Shown piece after piece: positions 16,637-26,380 of a stretch of 64,000 bases of DNA (position 1 is its first letter; each line of letters opens with the position of its first letter). The notes beneath the pieces are model-generated. The model worked only from the letters and a program-made list of their open reading frames with translations. It did no database searches and had not been told where the DNA came from. The stretch is from positions 8,449-72,448 of the forward strand of contig JBKCGI010000115.1 of the NCBI GenBank assembly GCA_046303515.1. The letters run 5' to 3'. The DNA comes from M2408 sp046303515. GTDB taxonomy: Bacteria > Bacteroidota > Bacteroidia > Flavobacteriales_D > Crocinitomicaceae. The position numbers and the translations under genes are program-made.

Positions 16637-18850
16637 ATGAACAAGTCACTATTCCTAATTGTATTTTCATGTTTTGTCATGTTGGCTCAAGCGCAGGAAA
16701 CTTTAAATCCTATTGTTTCAAAAAGTCGCATAAATCAGCACAAAAAAATAAAAAGAAGTGGGACAACTTTTGATTCTACCTTTATTTATACTTCTGATAC
16801 GCTAACACTTCCTTTTTTTGATGAATTTTCTAAAAATCGTTTTCAGAAATACGATGATGATTTTTTAGGGGCAAGTGTAACATCTGACAAAAAATACAAA
16901 TTGCTCGATTTGGGTAATGTTAAGTTGCCAATAAATACGAGAATGACATCTCAACAAACTATTAGAAAAGTTGTCAATACGACAGATTTGACAGTAGAAG
17001 ATCAGATTTTACCTTCAACTCAAATCAAAGTAGGAGATTTTTCAGCTTATCCTCCAGTTTACACAACTGTAACGGCTTATCCTCCATATATTATTTATGA
17101 TACTGTAGATTTTGTGAATACGCCAGATACAATTTGGTTGACTGATGTAGAGTATTTTCAAGATTCAGCAACTCAGTTTTTTGCACAATTAAATGATAAA
17201 AATTCGTATTGGTTGGACGGTAAAGCTGAACATAATTATACAAATGCAGTTAATCCTTGGACTTTAGGTGTTGTTACTTTTGATGGAACGGATGAAAACG
17301 GAATGCCTTATCTTTTCGGATCAGCATCAATTGCATACAATGATTATTTGACTTCTAAAGCAATCAATTTAAGTTCTTTTGATGCTTCTGATTCTGTTTA
17401 TTTTAGTTTTTTATATCAACCTGAAGGTTTTAATGACGAGCCAGAAGCTGTTGATTCCTTAAAATTAGAATTTTATTCACCAAATGAAAATCAATGGTAT
17501 AGAATATGGGCAGCAGGTGGTACAAATCTTCAGGATTTTAAAAAAGTACATATTAAGATTGTTGATCCTATATTTTTCGATGAAGTTTTTCAATTTAGAT
17601 TTGTAAACTATTCTGGTGTTTCTGGAGGAATTGACCAATTTCACATTGATTATGTTCGCTTGCAAGCAGCTTCAGGATACCAAGATACACTTTTTAAGGA
17701 TTTTTCAGTAGTTTATCCTTTGAATTCCTTGTTGCAAGACTTTACGCAAGTTCCGTGGGAGCACTTCAAAAATAATCCGACTGGAAAAACGCGTTCAAAC
17801 TTTAAAATCAATTTGCATAATAGCAGTAATGTTGATGAGAATTATTTGAATGGGACAATTGTAGTGAAAAATCTAGGTGTTACGGATGGAACCTTGACCC
17901 TTTTAGGACAAGATTTGGCAAATAGCGATATCAATTATCAATCAAATACTTATTATGAGTCATTCCATGATCTTAGTGCGTTGTATGATTTTAATGCAGG
18001 ATTATCAGGGGATTATCAAGAGTTTGATGTGAGTTTTTCTGCAGCGGCTCAATTTTCAAATTTGTCTCAAAACGACACAACAACTTTCAAACAAAGATTT
18101 TACGATTCTTATGCTTATGATGATGGTTCTGCTGAAGCTGCTTACGGACCAACTTCAGCCCAAGCAAGATTGGCTTATAAATTCACTCCATATGAAAATG
18201 ATTCCCTCGTGGGTGTGAAAATTAAATTTGTTCCATCGGTAAATGATGTGACTTCTAATTTATTCTTGTTAACAGTTTGGGGGGACGATAATGGAAAACC
18301 AGGTTCAATAATCTATCAAGATGATTTCTTGTATCCAAGACAACCAAGCTATGAATATGATGACAGCTTAGGTTTTACGAATTATTACTTATTCGATTTT
18401 CAACGTTTGCCAATTACAGGAACTTTTTATGTAGGTTGGAGGCAAATTGACCAAGAGCCTTTAAATATTGGTTTTGACAGAAATACTGACCAATCAGATA
18501 AAATTTTCTATAGTGTGGATAATGAAGTTAGCTGGATAAACACATCATTTGAAGGTTCACTTTTGATGAGACCAATATTCTCAACAAATCTGAATAAGAC
18601 TCTTAGTCAAAATGAAATTGAATTGGCTGAAACAGATTTAACGATTTACCCGAATCCATTTTCAGATCATTTCGAAATTAGAACTTCAGATGTGAATTTT
18701 GCAGGTGTTTATGTTTTTGATATTAATGGGAAACTTTTATTGACTTCAGATGAGCAACAGCGTACATTTGATATGAATAATTTTTCAAAAGGAATTTACC
18801 TCGTAAAAGATATTTATACAGGTAAAACATTCAAACTAATTAAAAATTAA
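16637..18850 (+). CDS. Large T9SS type A sorting domain-containing secreted protein
   Basis: 737 aa with a signal peptide (MNKSLFLIVFSCFVMLAQAQ). The C-terminus is a T9SS sorting domain: LTIYPNPFSDHFEIRTSD, VYVFDINGKLLL, FSKGIYLVKDIYTGKTFK, ending LIKN. The middle has beta-rich segments that resemble carbohydrate-binding or jelly-roll modules (for example DSVYFSFLYQPEGFN) but no recognised catalytic site. It lies 15 bp after the PASTA gene and its stop overlaps the next start (TAATG), so it belongs to the same transcript. The function is unknown. Confidence 0.88.
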   Translation: MNKSLFLIVFSCFVMLAQAQETLNPIVSKSRINQHKKIKRSGTTFDSTFIYTSDTLTLPFFDEFSKNRFQKYDDDFLGASVTSDKKYKLLDLGNVKLPINTRMTSQQTIRKVVNTTDLTVEDQILPSTQIKVGDFSAYPPVYTTVTAYPPYIIYDTVDFVNTPDTIWLTDVEYFQDSATQFFAQLNDKNSYWLDGKAEHNYTNAVNPWTLGVVTFDGTDENGMPYLFGSASIAYNDYLTSKAINLSSFDASDSVYFSFLYQPEGFNDEPEAVDSLKLEFYSPNENQWYRIWAAGGTNLQDFKKVHIKIVDPIFFDEVFQFRFVNYSGVSGGIDQFHIDYVRLQAASGYQDTLFKDFSVVYPLNSLLQDFTQVPWEHFKNNPTGKTRSNFKINLHNSSNVDENYLNGTIVVKNLGVTDGTLTLLGQDLANSDINYQSNTYYESFHDLSALYDFNAGLSGDYQEFDVSFSAAAQFSNLSQNDTTTFKQRFYDSYAYDDGSAEAAYGPTSAQARLAYKFTPYENDSLVGVKIKFVPSVNDVTSNLFLLTVWGDDNGKPGSIIYQDDFLYPRQPSYEYDDSLGFTNYYLFDFQRLPITGTFYVGWRQIDQEPLNIGFDRNTDQSDKIFYSVDNEVSWINTSFEGSLLMRPIFSTNLNKTLSQNEIELAETDLTIYPNPFSDHFEIRTSDVNFAGVYVFDINGKLLLTSDEQQRTFDMNNFSKGIYLVKDIYTGKTFKLIKN

Positions 18851-19893
18851 TGCAAGACGAGATAGTAGAAGAGTTTGAGAACGAAGAAGAAGAATTATTT
18901 GAACATTACCGTTTTAAAGCCGATCCAGGACAAGAAGTTGTACGAATCGATAAATTTTTAATTGATAGATTACCAAACACATCCCGAAATAAAATTCAAA
19001 ATGCAGCCAAAAACGGGAATATTCTTGTTAATAATGTTGCTGTAAAACAGAATTATAAGATTAAACCGAAAGATGAAGTGTCCATTGTGATGCCTTATCC
19101 TGTCCGAGAAATTGAACTTATTCCAGAAAATATTCCAATTGAAATTGTTTATGAAGATGATCAATTGGCCTTGGTTTACAAACCGTCAAATATGGTTGTT
19201 CATCCGGCATATGGAAATTATACAGGCACCTTGGTAAACGCTATGATGTATCATTTTGAAAATTTGCCTCATAAAAATGATGATTATTACGGTCGCCCTG
19301 GTTTAGTGCACCGTTTAGATAAAAATACAACTGGAATCATGTTAATTGCTAAAACTGAATTTGCCTTATCAAATTTAGCTAAACAGTTTGCTGATAGAAC
19401 AACTGAAAGAAGATATCACGCTTTAGTTTGGGGAGATGTGAAGGAAGATTCAGGAACAATTACAGGACATATTGGACGTTCTTTGAAAAATAGAAAAGTA
19501 ATGGCGATTTTTCCAGATGGAGATTTTGGTAAACATGCTATTACGCATTATACTGTTTTAGAGCGTTTTGGTTTAGTTACTTTAATTGAATGTAAATTAG
19601 AAACAGGTAGAACACATCAAATTCGTGCGCATTTAAAACACATTGGTCATCCTTTGTTTAATGATAATGAATACGGAGGTGATAAAGTGGTAAAAGGAAC
19701 TTTGTCTCAAAAATATAAAGCCTTTATTGATAATTGTTTTGAATTGATACCAGGACAGGCTTTACATGCGAAAACATTAGGGTTCAATCACCCTACCAAG
19801 AATGAATTTATGAGTTTTGATTCAAATTTACCGCTTGGTTTTGAAACTATTTTGGAGAAATGGCGTAATTACACTAACTTTAAACAAGAATAA
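18850..19893 (+). CDS. RluA-family pseudouridine synthase, RluD type
   Basis: 347 aa. An S4 RNA-binding domain (about residues 31-85, VRIDKFLIDRLPNTSRNKIQ) precedes the catalytic domain, whose nucleophile is Asp157 in GLVHRLDKNTTG. LETGRTHQIRAHL is the second family signature. RluD-type enzymes modify uridines in helix 69 of 23S rRNA; assignment to RluD rather than another RluA member rests on length and S4 domain. The first 20 residues are very acidic (EEFENEEEELFE), seen in relatives from this lineage. The start codon overlaps the previous stop by one base. Confidence 0.9.
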   Translation: MQDEIVEEFENEEEELFEHYRFKADPGQEVVRIDKFLIDRLPNTSRNKIQNAAKNGNILVNNVAVKQNYKIKPKDEVSIVMPYPVREIELIPENIPIEIVYEDDQLALVYKPSNMVVHPAYGNYTGTLVNAMMYHFENLPHKNDDYYGRPGLVHRLDKNTTGIMLIAKTEFALSNLAKQFADRTTERRYHALVWGDVKEDSGTITGHIGRSLKNRKVMAIFPDGDFGKHAITHYTVLERFGLVTLIECKLETGRTHQIRAHLKHIGHPLFNDNEYGGDKVVKGTLSQKYKAFIDNCFELIPGQALHAKTLGFNHPTKNEFMSFDSNLPLGFETILEKWRNYTNFKQE

Positions 19894-20094
19894 TATTGTA
19901 TTTTTGTATTTTGTAATAGAACTAAAAAAATAAAATTAAAAATTGATTAAAACTATCGAGTTAAATATCTAAAATTCAGAATGTTGAACTCTCTGTTGGG
20001 ACTTTTCAACAAAAATTAGTGAAATTTTTTTCAAAAGAATTTTGGCTAACTGAGAAATTATGACTTAATTCGGGGTTGATTTTAGACTGATAAA

Positions 20095-22314
20095 ATGAAA
20101 TTTATGAACTTTAAACCATTGTTAACACTAGTATTCGTTGGGTTTTCTTACTTGATGAACGCTCAAATGATCTTTGTTCCAAAACAAGTGAAGAAAGCAA
20201 ATATTGAATTCAGGAATGAAAATTACTGTCAAGGTGCTGAAATGTGCGCTGCCGGATTCAAGAAAATTGCTAGAAAAGGTAATTTTGCTAAAAAGGCTAA
20301 AGGTAATATGGCATACAAAACTGCTGAATGTTACCGTCAAACAGAAAACATGAAAGATGCTTCTGAGTGGTACGAAAAAGCAATTACTTTGCAATACTAT
20401 GATGTTAAACCAGAGATTTATTTCTACAATGCTGAAATGTACCGTCAAATGGGTAATTTCGAAAAAGCGAAATCAAATTACGAGAAGTACAAAGCTTTAG
20501 TACCTGAAGATAAACGTGCTGCTGTTGGTATTCGTTCTTGTGAAATCAAAGATGAGTTTAAAATCAATAAAACGCGTCACGTAGTTACTAACGTTGCTGC
20601 CTTAAATAAAGAAGTTTTTGAGATGGCTCCAATGTTTGGAGATAAAAAAGAATCTCAATTGTATTTTAGTTCTACACGTCCTGGAGGAATTGATGGAACT
20701 GTAGATCCACGTTCTTGTGAGAACTATATGGATTTATGGGTTTCTGAAATCGATAAAAAAGGGAAATTCATGGAGCCTAAATTAATTCCAGGAGAATTGA
20801 TTAATACAGAAGATAATGAAGGTACTGTTTGTTTTGATGGTAAAAACAAAACAATGTTCTTTACTCGTTGTCCTAATGAAAAGAAAATGAACTTAGGTTG
20901 TGATATCTGGGTTTCTGATTTAAAAGGGAAAGAGTGGGGAGAGCCAACAAAATTAATCTTGAAAAACCATGATTCTATTTCTGTAGGTCATCCATGTGTA
21001 AATGAAGAAGGAAATTACTTAATTTTTGCTTCTGATGCTGATGGTGGTTTTGGTGGTAAAGATTTATATTATACTACATACAACAAAAAATCTAAGTCTT
21101 GGGAAACTCCAATCAACATGGGGCCAGAAATCAATACTGCTGGAAATGAATTATTCCCAACTTTCGCTAAAAATGGAGATCTATACTATTCTACTGATGG
21201 TTTACCAGGTATGGGTGGTTTAGATATCTACAAGGCTGCTAAAGCTAAAGATCAAAACAAGTGGGTGAAACCAACTACAGTAGGTTTTCCTTTAAATTCA
21301 GTTTCTAACGATTACGCACTAATCGAGGTAAATGAGAAAAAAGGTTACTTTACATCTGAAAGAACAGGAAGTGTTGGTAAAAACTACAAACCAGACATCT
21401 GGATGTATGAGTTGCCTCCTAACTTGTTTGACTTAAGAGTGAACACTGTTGATTTATTTGATCCTTCTAAAAGAATTGCTGAAGTTAAAGTTACAGTTAC
21501 TGCAGTAAATGAAAATGGAGAAAATGTAGAAACTTGGGACGGTACAACTAGTGCTGAAGGTAAAGTTGATAAAGACGGAAACCCACTTCCAGCTGGTACA
21601 ATCTTTTGGGAGAAAAAACCAAATGGAGATCGTTACATTTTGGAAAATATGACTTATAAAATCAAAGTTGAAAAACCTAAATATGAATCTGTTAAAGAAG
21701 GGACAGTAACAACTATTGGTGTAAATTACGACCAACATTTCGTAGTAGATATGCCATTGTTGAAAAGAGAACCAATCCGTTTGCCAGAGGTACGTTACCC
21801 ATTGAACCAATGGACATTTGTTAATGACTCTACAATTAATTCTTTAGATTCATTGAATTTTGTTTATGACTTGTTGATGAAATACCCTAACTTGAAATTA
21901 GAGTTAAGTTCTCACACCGATTCACGTTCTGGAAACATTTACAACCAAGTTCTTTCTGAGAATCGTGCTAAAGCTTGTTTCAAATATTTAGTTGAAACAA
22001 AAGGTATTGATCCAAAAAGAATCGTTCCTGTTGGAAAAGGTGAGTCTACATCAAAAACTGTTTACTTAACTAAAGAAGGTAAATATGTAGCTACAATGCC
22101 AGCTGATACTGCAGGTGTGAAAACAATTGTATTGAAAGAAGCTTATATCAATGCTTTTAAAGGAAAAGATAAAGTGAAATTTGAATTACTACACCAATTC
22201 AACCGTCGTACGGAAGGTGCAGTATTAGACTTAAACTTTGATCCAGCTACTGCTCCTGCAGTTCCTGAAGAATACTTCAAATTCAAAGCATTACCAAAAG
22301 ATACTAGAAAATAA
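20095..22314 (+). CDS. OmpA-family protein with TPR and PD40 repeats (PorE-like)
   Basis: 739 aa. The order is: signal peptide (LLTLVFVGFSYLMNAQ), TPR repeats at about residues 30-150 (AKGNMAYKTAECYRQTENMKDASEWYEKAI), a PD40/WD40-like propeller at about 185-445 (LYFSSTRPGGIDG, YLIFASDADGGFGGKDLYY, YFTSERTG), a carboxypeptidase-regulatory-like domain at about 450-555, and an OmpA peptidoglycan-binding domain at about 580-690 (LELSSHTDSRSGNIYNQVLSENRA). This is the layout of PorE, which anchors the T9SS to peptidoglycan. PorE is normally a lipoprotein; here no lipobox cysteine is visible, so it may be a paralogue. A 200-bp upstream region and a terminator suggest a single-gene unit. Confidence 0.88.
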   Translation: MKFMNFKPLLTLVFVGFSYLMNAQMIFVPKQVKKANIEFRNENYCQGAEMCAAGFKKIARKGNFAKKAKGNMAYKTAECYRQTENMKDASEWYEKAITLQYYDVKPEIYFYNAEMYRQMGNFEKAKSNYEKYKALVPEDKRAAVGIRSCEIKDEFKINKTRHVVTNVAALNKEVFEMAPMFGDKKESQLYFSSTRPGGIDGTVDPRSCENYMDLWVSEIDKKGKFMEPKLIPGELINTEDNEGTVCFDGKNKTMFFTRCPNEKKMNLGCDIWVSDLKGKEWGEPTKLILKNHDSISVGHPCVNEEGNYLIFASDADGGFGGKDLYYTTYNKKSKSWETPINMGPEINTAGNELFPTFAKNGDLYYSTDGLPGMGGLDIYKAAKAKDQNKWVKPTTVGFPLNSVSNDYALIEVNEKKGYFTSERTGSVGKNYKPDIWMYELPPNLFDLRVNTVDLFDPSKRIAEVKVTVTAVNENGENVETWDGTTSAEGKVDKDGNPLPAGTIFWEKKPNGDRYILENMTYKIKVEKPKYESVKEGTVTTIGVNYDQHFVVDMPLLKREPIRLPEVRYPLNQWTFVNDSTINSLDSLNFVYDLLMKYPNLKLELSSHTDSRSGNIYNQVLSENRAKACFKYLVETKGIDPKRIVPVGKGESTSKTVYLTKEGKYVATMPADTAGVKTIVLKEAYINAFKGKDKVKFELLHQFNRRTEGAVLDLNFDPATAPAVPEEYFKFKALPKDTRK

Positions 22315-22330
22315 ATTTCTAAGAATACTG

Positions 22331-22361
22331 AAAACCCAGCATGAAAGTGTTGGGTTTTTTT
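22331..22361 (+). terminator. Intrinsic terminator of the PorE-like gene
   Basis: AAAACCCAGCA-TGAAAG-TGTTGGGTTTT forms a stem with one G-U pair and is followed by a T-run, 17 bp after the stop at 22314. Confidence 0.85.
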
Positions 22362-22416
22362 ATGCTTTTTAGTTTTAATTCTTTTTAATTAATTATCTTC
22401 GTGAAGTTAAAATATC

Positions 22417-23655
22417 ATGGCAAAATTAAAACCCTTCAAAGCGATTCGTCCAACTCGTGATAAAGCACATTTAGTTGCAACACGTCCTGTATATACCTAC
22501 AGAAAATCGATTCTGAAAGCAAAATTAGAGGAGAATCCGTACACTTTTATTCGTATCATTAATCCAGAATACAAAGAAGTTAAAAAAACGAAACCCAATT
22601 CCAAAGAAAGGTTTTTAAACGTTAAACATCAGTTTGAGATCTTTTGCGAAAAAGGAATATTAATTCAAGATAAAAGTGAACACTTGTATTTGTATCGTCA
22701 ATCCAAACATGAAGATGCTTTTGTAGGAGTAATTGCTGGTGCAAGTGTTGAAGAATATAACAACGATCATATAAAGAAGCACGAAGCTACTTTAACATCA
22801 CGCGAAGAGATGTTCACCAATTATTTGGATTTAGTTGGTTTTAATGCTGAACCTGTTTTGCTTTCATATCCAAAAAACGACGAATTAGGGCTTGCGTATG
22901 AAAAAGTGATGTCAGATAGGCCGGAATACGAATTTTCAACTACAGACGAAGTAAAACACGAATTGTGGCTAATACAAAAAGAAGACGAGAAAATTATTTT
23001 GGAACTTTTTGACAGAATCCCAGATTTGTATATTGCTGATGGACATCATCGTTCTGCTTCATCTGCTCGATTAGCCGACAAAGTGAATCAAGATTCCACA
23101 GAAATCAAAACGAAAAATCATAATTACTTTTTGGCATTTTTGATGGATGAAAGTAAAATGAAAATTTTGGAATTCAATCGTTTGGTGAAATCCTTAAACG
23201 GCATGCGTTCTGAAGAACTTCTTGAAAAATTGGCAGCTCATTTTGAAATTGAAAAATTGACTGCTCCAAAAAAACCAAATCAACAGCATGAGCTGTGTAT
23301 GAATTTGAGAAATGAGTGGTATAAATTGACTTGCAAATCTGAAATTGTTGACGAAAATCATCCAGTTGATTGTTTGGATGCTGAGATTTTGACACAATAT
23401 ATTTTAACTCCCATTTTAGGGATTTTAGATTTAAAAAGTGATTCAAATATTGAATTTATAAGTGGAAATTTAGGTTTAGAGGCCATTTCTGAACCGATTA
23501 AAAATCAAAAAGCTGAGTTGGGTTTTATACTTTATCCTATTCGTATGGAGCAAGTAATTAAGGTAGCGGATAATCACATGATTATGCCACCAAAATCTAC
23601 CTGGGTAGAACCTAAATTAAGAAGTGGTTTAACGATTTATAATATTTACGAATGA
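22417..23655 (+). CDS. DUF1015 family protein
   Basis: 412 aa, matching the family length. The N-terminus (LKPFKAIRPT) and the conserved LYIADGHHRSASSARLAD segment are diagnostic of DUF1015, a family with unclear biochemical role; in many bacteria it is found near serine biosynthesis genes, but no such gene is next to it here. The last four bases overlap the start of the YggS-type gene (ATGA), so the two are translationally coupled. A TATCTTCG at 22394-22401 resembles a -7 element. Confidence 0.9.
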   Translation: MAKLKPFKAIRPTRDKAHLVATRPVYTYRKSILKAKLEENPYTFIRIINPEYKEVKKTKPNSKERFLNVKHQFEIFCEKGILIQDKSEHLYLYRQSKHEDAFVGVIAGASVEEYNNDHIKKHEATLTSREEMFTNYLDLVGFNAEPVLLSYPKNDELGLAYEKVMSDRPEYEFSTTDEVKHELWLIQKEDEKIILELFDRIPDLYIADGHHRSASSARLADKVNQDSTEIKTKNHNYFLAFLMDESKMKILEFNRLVKSLNGMRSEELLEKLAAHFEIEKLTAPKKPNQQHELCMNLRNEWYKLTCKSEIVDENHPVDCLDAEILTQYILTPILGILDLKSDSNIEFISGNLGLEAISEPIKNQKAELGFILYPIRMEQVIKVADNHMIMPPKSTWVEPKLRSGLTIYNIYE

Positions 23656-24311
23656 TAGCTGAAAATTTATCTAAAATAAAGGTTTCTTTACCTGAGAATG
23701 TGAAATTAATAGCTGTTTCTAAAACCAAACCGAATGAGGATATTTTAGAAGCGTATAACGTAGGTCAACGTGTTTTTGGTGAAAATAAAGTACAAGAATT
23801 ATGTGATAAATATGAAGCTTTACCAAAAGATATCGAATGGCATTTGATTGGACATTTGCAAACAAATAAAGTTAAATATATTGCACCTTTTGTTTCCCTT
23901 ATTCATGCTGTTGATAGCTTGAAATTGTTGCAAGAAATCAATAAGGAGGCCAAAAAGAATAATCGCATTATAGATGTTTTGTTGCAGTTTTATATTGCGC
24001 AAGAAGACACTAAATTTGGTTTAAATTTTGAAGAAGTAGAAGAAATTTTGCAATCCAATAGCTATATCGAAATGGAAAACATTCGTATCGTAGGTTTGAT
24101 GGGAATGGCTACTTTTACCGATAATAAAGAGCAAATTCAAGATGAGTTCCGATCCTTGTACAATTATTTTCAAATTATTAAAAGTCATTATTTTAAATTC
24201 AATCCAGATTTCAAGGAGATTTCAATGGGAATGAGTGGCGATTATGAGATTGCAGTGGAAGAGGGGAGTACGATGGTGAGAGTGGGAAGTTCAATTTTTG
24301 GCGGGAGATAG
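23652..24311 (+). CDS. YggS/PROSC family pyridoxal phosphate-binding protein
   Basis: 219 aa alanine-racemase-like TIM barrel without the second domain. Lys24 in LIAVSKTKP is the PLP-binding lysine; FGENKVQEL, EWHLIGHLQTNKVKYI and the C-terminal ISMGMSGDYEIAVEEGSTMVRVG segments are the family's PLP and phosphate-binding signatures. These proteins buffer and deliver PLP and affect amino-acid balance rather than catalysing a known reaction. The gene is coupled to DUF1015 by a 4-bp overlap. Confidence 0.95.
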   Translation: MIAENLSKIKVSLPENVKLIAVSKTKPNEDILEAYNVGQRVFGENKVQELCDKYEALPKDIEWHLIGHLQTNKVKYIAPFVSLIHAVDSLKLLQEINKEAKKNNRIIDVLLQFYIAQEDTKFGLNFEEVEEILQSNSYIEMENIRIVGLMGMATFTDNKEQIQDEFRSLYNYFQIIKSHYFKFNPDFKEISMGMSGDYEIAVEEGSTMVRVGSSIFGGR

Positions 24312-24316
24312 CTTGG

Positions 24317-24462
24317 TTCCCGCTGATGTTCGCTAATTGTTTGCGCAGATTTTGCAATTATTAATTTGCGAAATTACATTGTTCAAAGAAACAAAAATTC
24401 AGTTTTATTTTTTATCAAAATCTATTTTAATCAGCGTTTTGATTTGTGTAAATCTGCGGGAA
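24317..24462. repeat. Interspersed repeat with inverted ends (CCCGC...GCGGG)
   Basis: TTCCCGCTGATGT at 24317-24329 pairs with AAATCTGCGGGAA at 24450-24462 (11 of 13), and between them GCGCAGATT and ATCAGCGTTT words recur. This kind of CGCAGAT-rich intergenic element is common in Flavobacteriia. It fills the spacer between the YggS-type gene and the convergent tyrS. Confidence 0.5.
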
Positions 24463-24502
24463 ATTTTTATTTATGTAGTTTTTTTATGCTTTCTTATATA
24501 TT

Positions 24503-25801
24503 TTATTTCACCTCAATGATGTAATTATGCTTCTTTCCTTTGCCTAACAAGATATATTTTCCGTTGATTAAATCACTTGCGCTAAATGAAAAATCTTCTC
24601 CAACTTTCTCTTTATTTACCGAAACAGCATTGGCTTTTAATTCTCTTCTAGCTTCACTATTGGAACTTAGGAAATTAGTTTTTCCAGCAAGTGCATCGAT
24701 GATTGTTAAACCTGCTTCAAAGTCACCTCTTGAAATTTGCGCTTTTGGAATTCCTTTAAAAACACCATTTATTTCATTGTCGGATAATTTTTTGAGATCT
24801 TCAGCACTTGATTTGCCAAATAATATTTTTGCAGCAAGGATTGCTATTTCTAATTCTTCCTTTGAGTGAACAAAGCTTGTTACTTCCTCACCAAGTCTTT
24901 TTTGCAAGGTTCTTAAACTTTCATCTTTTTTATGTTCTAAAATAATTTCATTAATGGTTTTTTCATCTAAGAAAGTGAAAATCTTGATGTATTTTTCTGC
25001 ATCTTCATCTGTGGTGTTTAACCAAAATTGATAAAATTTGTAAACAGAGGTTTTGTCATCTGTAAGCCAAATATTTCCTCCTTCAGATTTCCCGAATTTT
25101 GATCCATCAGCCTTGGTAATTAATGGGCAAGTCATTGCGTATGCTTTTGCTCCGTCACCATTCATTCTGCGGATTAATTCCGTTCCAGTAGTGATATTAC
25201 CCCACTGATCTGAACCTCCCATTTGTAATAAGCAGTTGTAATTTTTGTATAAATGCTGGAAATCATATCCTTGAATCAATTGGTAAGTGAATTCCGTGAA
25301 AGACATTCCTTCGCCTTCACCAGCAATACGTTTTTTAACAGAATCTTTTGCCATCATGTAGTTGACAGTGATTCGTTTACCAACTTCACGCGCAAAATCA
25401 ATGAATGAAAATTCCTTCATCCAATCGTAATTGTTTACTAAAATTGGAGCATTTTTTTCTTGTGAATTGAAGTCCAAAAAGCGAGATAAAACGGCTCTGA
25501 TTCCAGCCACATTTTTTGCTAAGGTTTCTTCGTCCAATAAATTTCTTTCGTCAGATTTCCCTGAAGGATCTCCTATCATTCCTGTTGCTCCACCTACCAA
25601 AGCAATCGATTTGTGACCAGCCTTGTGCGCGTGAACCAATAAAATAATCGGCACTAAACTTCCAATATGTAAGGAATCAGCAGTTGGATCGAAACCTACA
25701 TAAAGCGTAGTCATTTCTTTTAACAATTGTTCTTCTGTTCCAGGCATGATGTCCTGAACCATTCCTCTCCACTGTAATTCTGCGATTAAATTTGCTGACA
25801 T
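24503..25801 (-). CDS. tyrS: Tyrosine--tRNA ligase
   Basis: 432 aa class I aminoacyl-tRNA synthetase. The catalytic signatures are HIGSL (the HIGH box, LHIGSLVPI) and KFGKSEGG (the KMSKS loop); MGGSDQWGNITTG and YTYQLIQGYDF-like segments (TEFTYQLIQGYDFQHLY) line the tyrosine pocket. The C-terminal ~60 residues form an S4-like domain (ANAVSVNKEKVGEDFSFSASDLINGKYILLGKGK) that contacts the tRNA. It is a monocistronic-looking gene with a -7 motif close upstream. Confidence 0.98.
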   Translation of the reverse strand: MSANLIAELQWRGMVQDIMPGTEEQLLKEMTTLYVGFDPTADSLHIGSLVPIILLVHAHKAGHKSIALVGGATGMIGDPSGKSDERNLLDEETLAKNVAGIRAVLSRFLDFNSQEKNAPILVNNYDWMKEFSFIDFAREVGKRITVNYMMAKDSVKKRIAGEGEGMSFTEFTYQLIQGYDFQHLYKNYNCLLQMGGSDQWGNITTGTELIRRMNGDGAKAYAMTCPLITKADGSKFGKSEGGNIWLTDDKTSVYKFYQFWLNTTDEDAEKYIKIFTFLDEKTINEIILEHKKDESLRTLQKRLGEEVTSFVHSKEELEIAILAAKILFGKSSAEDLKKLSDNEINGVFKGIPKAQISRGDFEAGLTIIDALAGKTNFLSSNSEARRELKANAVSVNKEKVGEDFSFSASDLINGKYILLGKGKKHNYIIEVK

Positions 25802-25817
25802 TTTAGAAATTTTTGCA

Positions 25818-25825
25818 CAAAGATA
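25818..25825 (-). promoter_or_regulatory. Bacteroidota -7 promoter element for tyrS
   Basis: Minus-strand TATCTTTG (TAnnTTTG), 16 bp upstream of the tyrS ATG, implying a very short leader. No T-box-like leader can fit in this space. Confidence 0.5.
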
Positions 25826-25867
25826 AGTTTTTAGAAAAGAATTTTTGTGCTCAAAAGGACTTTTATT

Positions 25868-26380
25868 TCAATATCTTTCATGAACTACTGAGCTGTGGTG
25901 TTTCGTATGACCAACAATCATAAATCCCAAGGCTCGTGCTGTAAAAACATTTTGATTGGCTTTTCCTTCAAAATCGAGCATATTTTCATTGAAGTAGGAA
26001 AACATATAAATCGTTGATTCTCTTAAAAGTACAAACTCTCTGAGCATTTCTTTTAAACTTCGTCCCTGTGCATTTGAGTTTGCCACATACAAATCGTCAT
26101 CGTATCCCGAAAGTTCAGTTGCATCTTGTCTCGAAAAGCGCAAGGCACGGTAAGCAAACACACGTTCTACATCAATGATATGACTCAAAACTTCTTTCAC
26201 AGTCCATTTCCCTTCCGAATAAGCGAAATTCTCTTTATCTCCTACAAATTTTTCAAAGGTATTTGTCGTGTCCTTTAGGTTTAAGCGCAATGCTAAAATC
26301 AAATCATCTTCCTTAACAAGATTGATGTAGTTCCTGAAATATGCGCTGAATTTTTCGAGAATTGGTTTTTGGATGGACAT
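25868..26380 (-). CDS. DinB-family protein
   Basis: 170 aa from the ATG at 26380 (MSIQKPILEKFSAYF). The four-helix DinB fold is indicated by the metal-ligand histidines in WTVKEVLSHIIDVERVFAYRALRF and the C-terminal GHTKHHSSVVHERY. DinB-like proteins include metal-dependent hydrolases and thiol transferases; the reaction here is unknown. The ATG at 26428 would extend into sequence that is part of a duplicated segment and is not preferred. The first ~15 codons and the upstream ~30 bp are repeated at 27874-27945, on the far side of the ATPase gene. Confidence 0.85.
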   Translation of the reverse strand: MSIQKPILEKFSAYFRNYINLVKEDDLILALRLNLKDTTNTFEKFVGDKENFAYSEGKWTVKEVLSHIIDVERVFAYRALRFSRQDATELSGYDDDLYVANSNAQGRSLKEMLREFVLLRESTIYMFSYFNENMLDFEGKANQNVFTARALGFMIVGHTKHHSSVVHERY

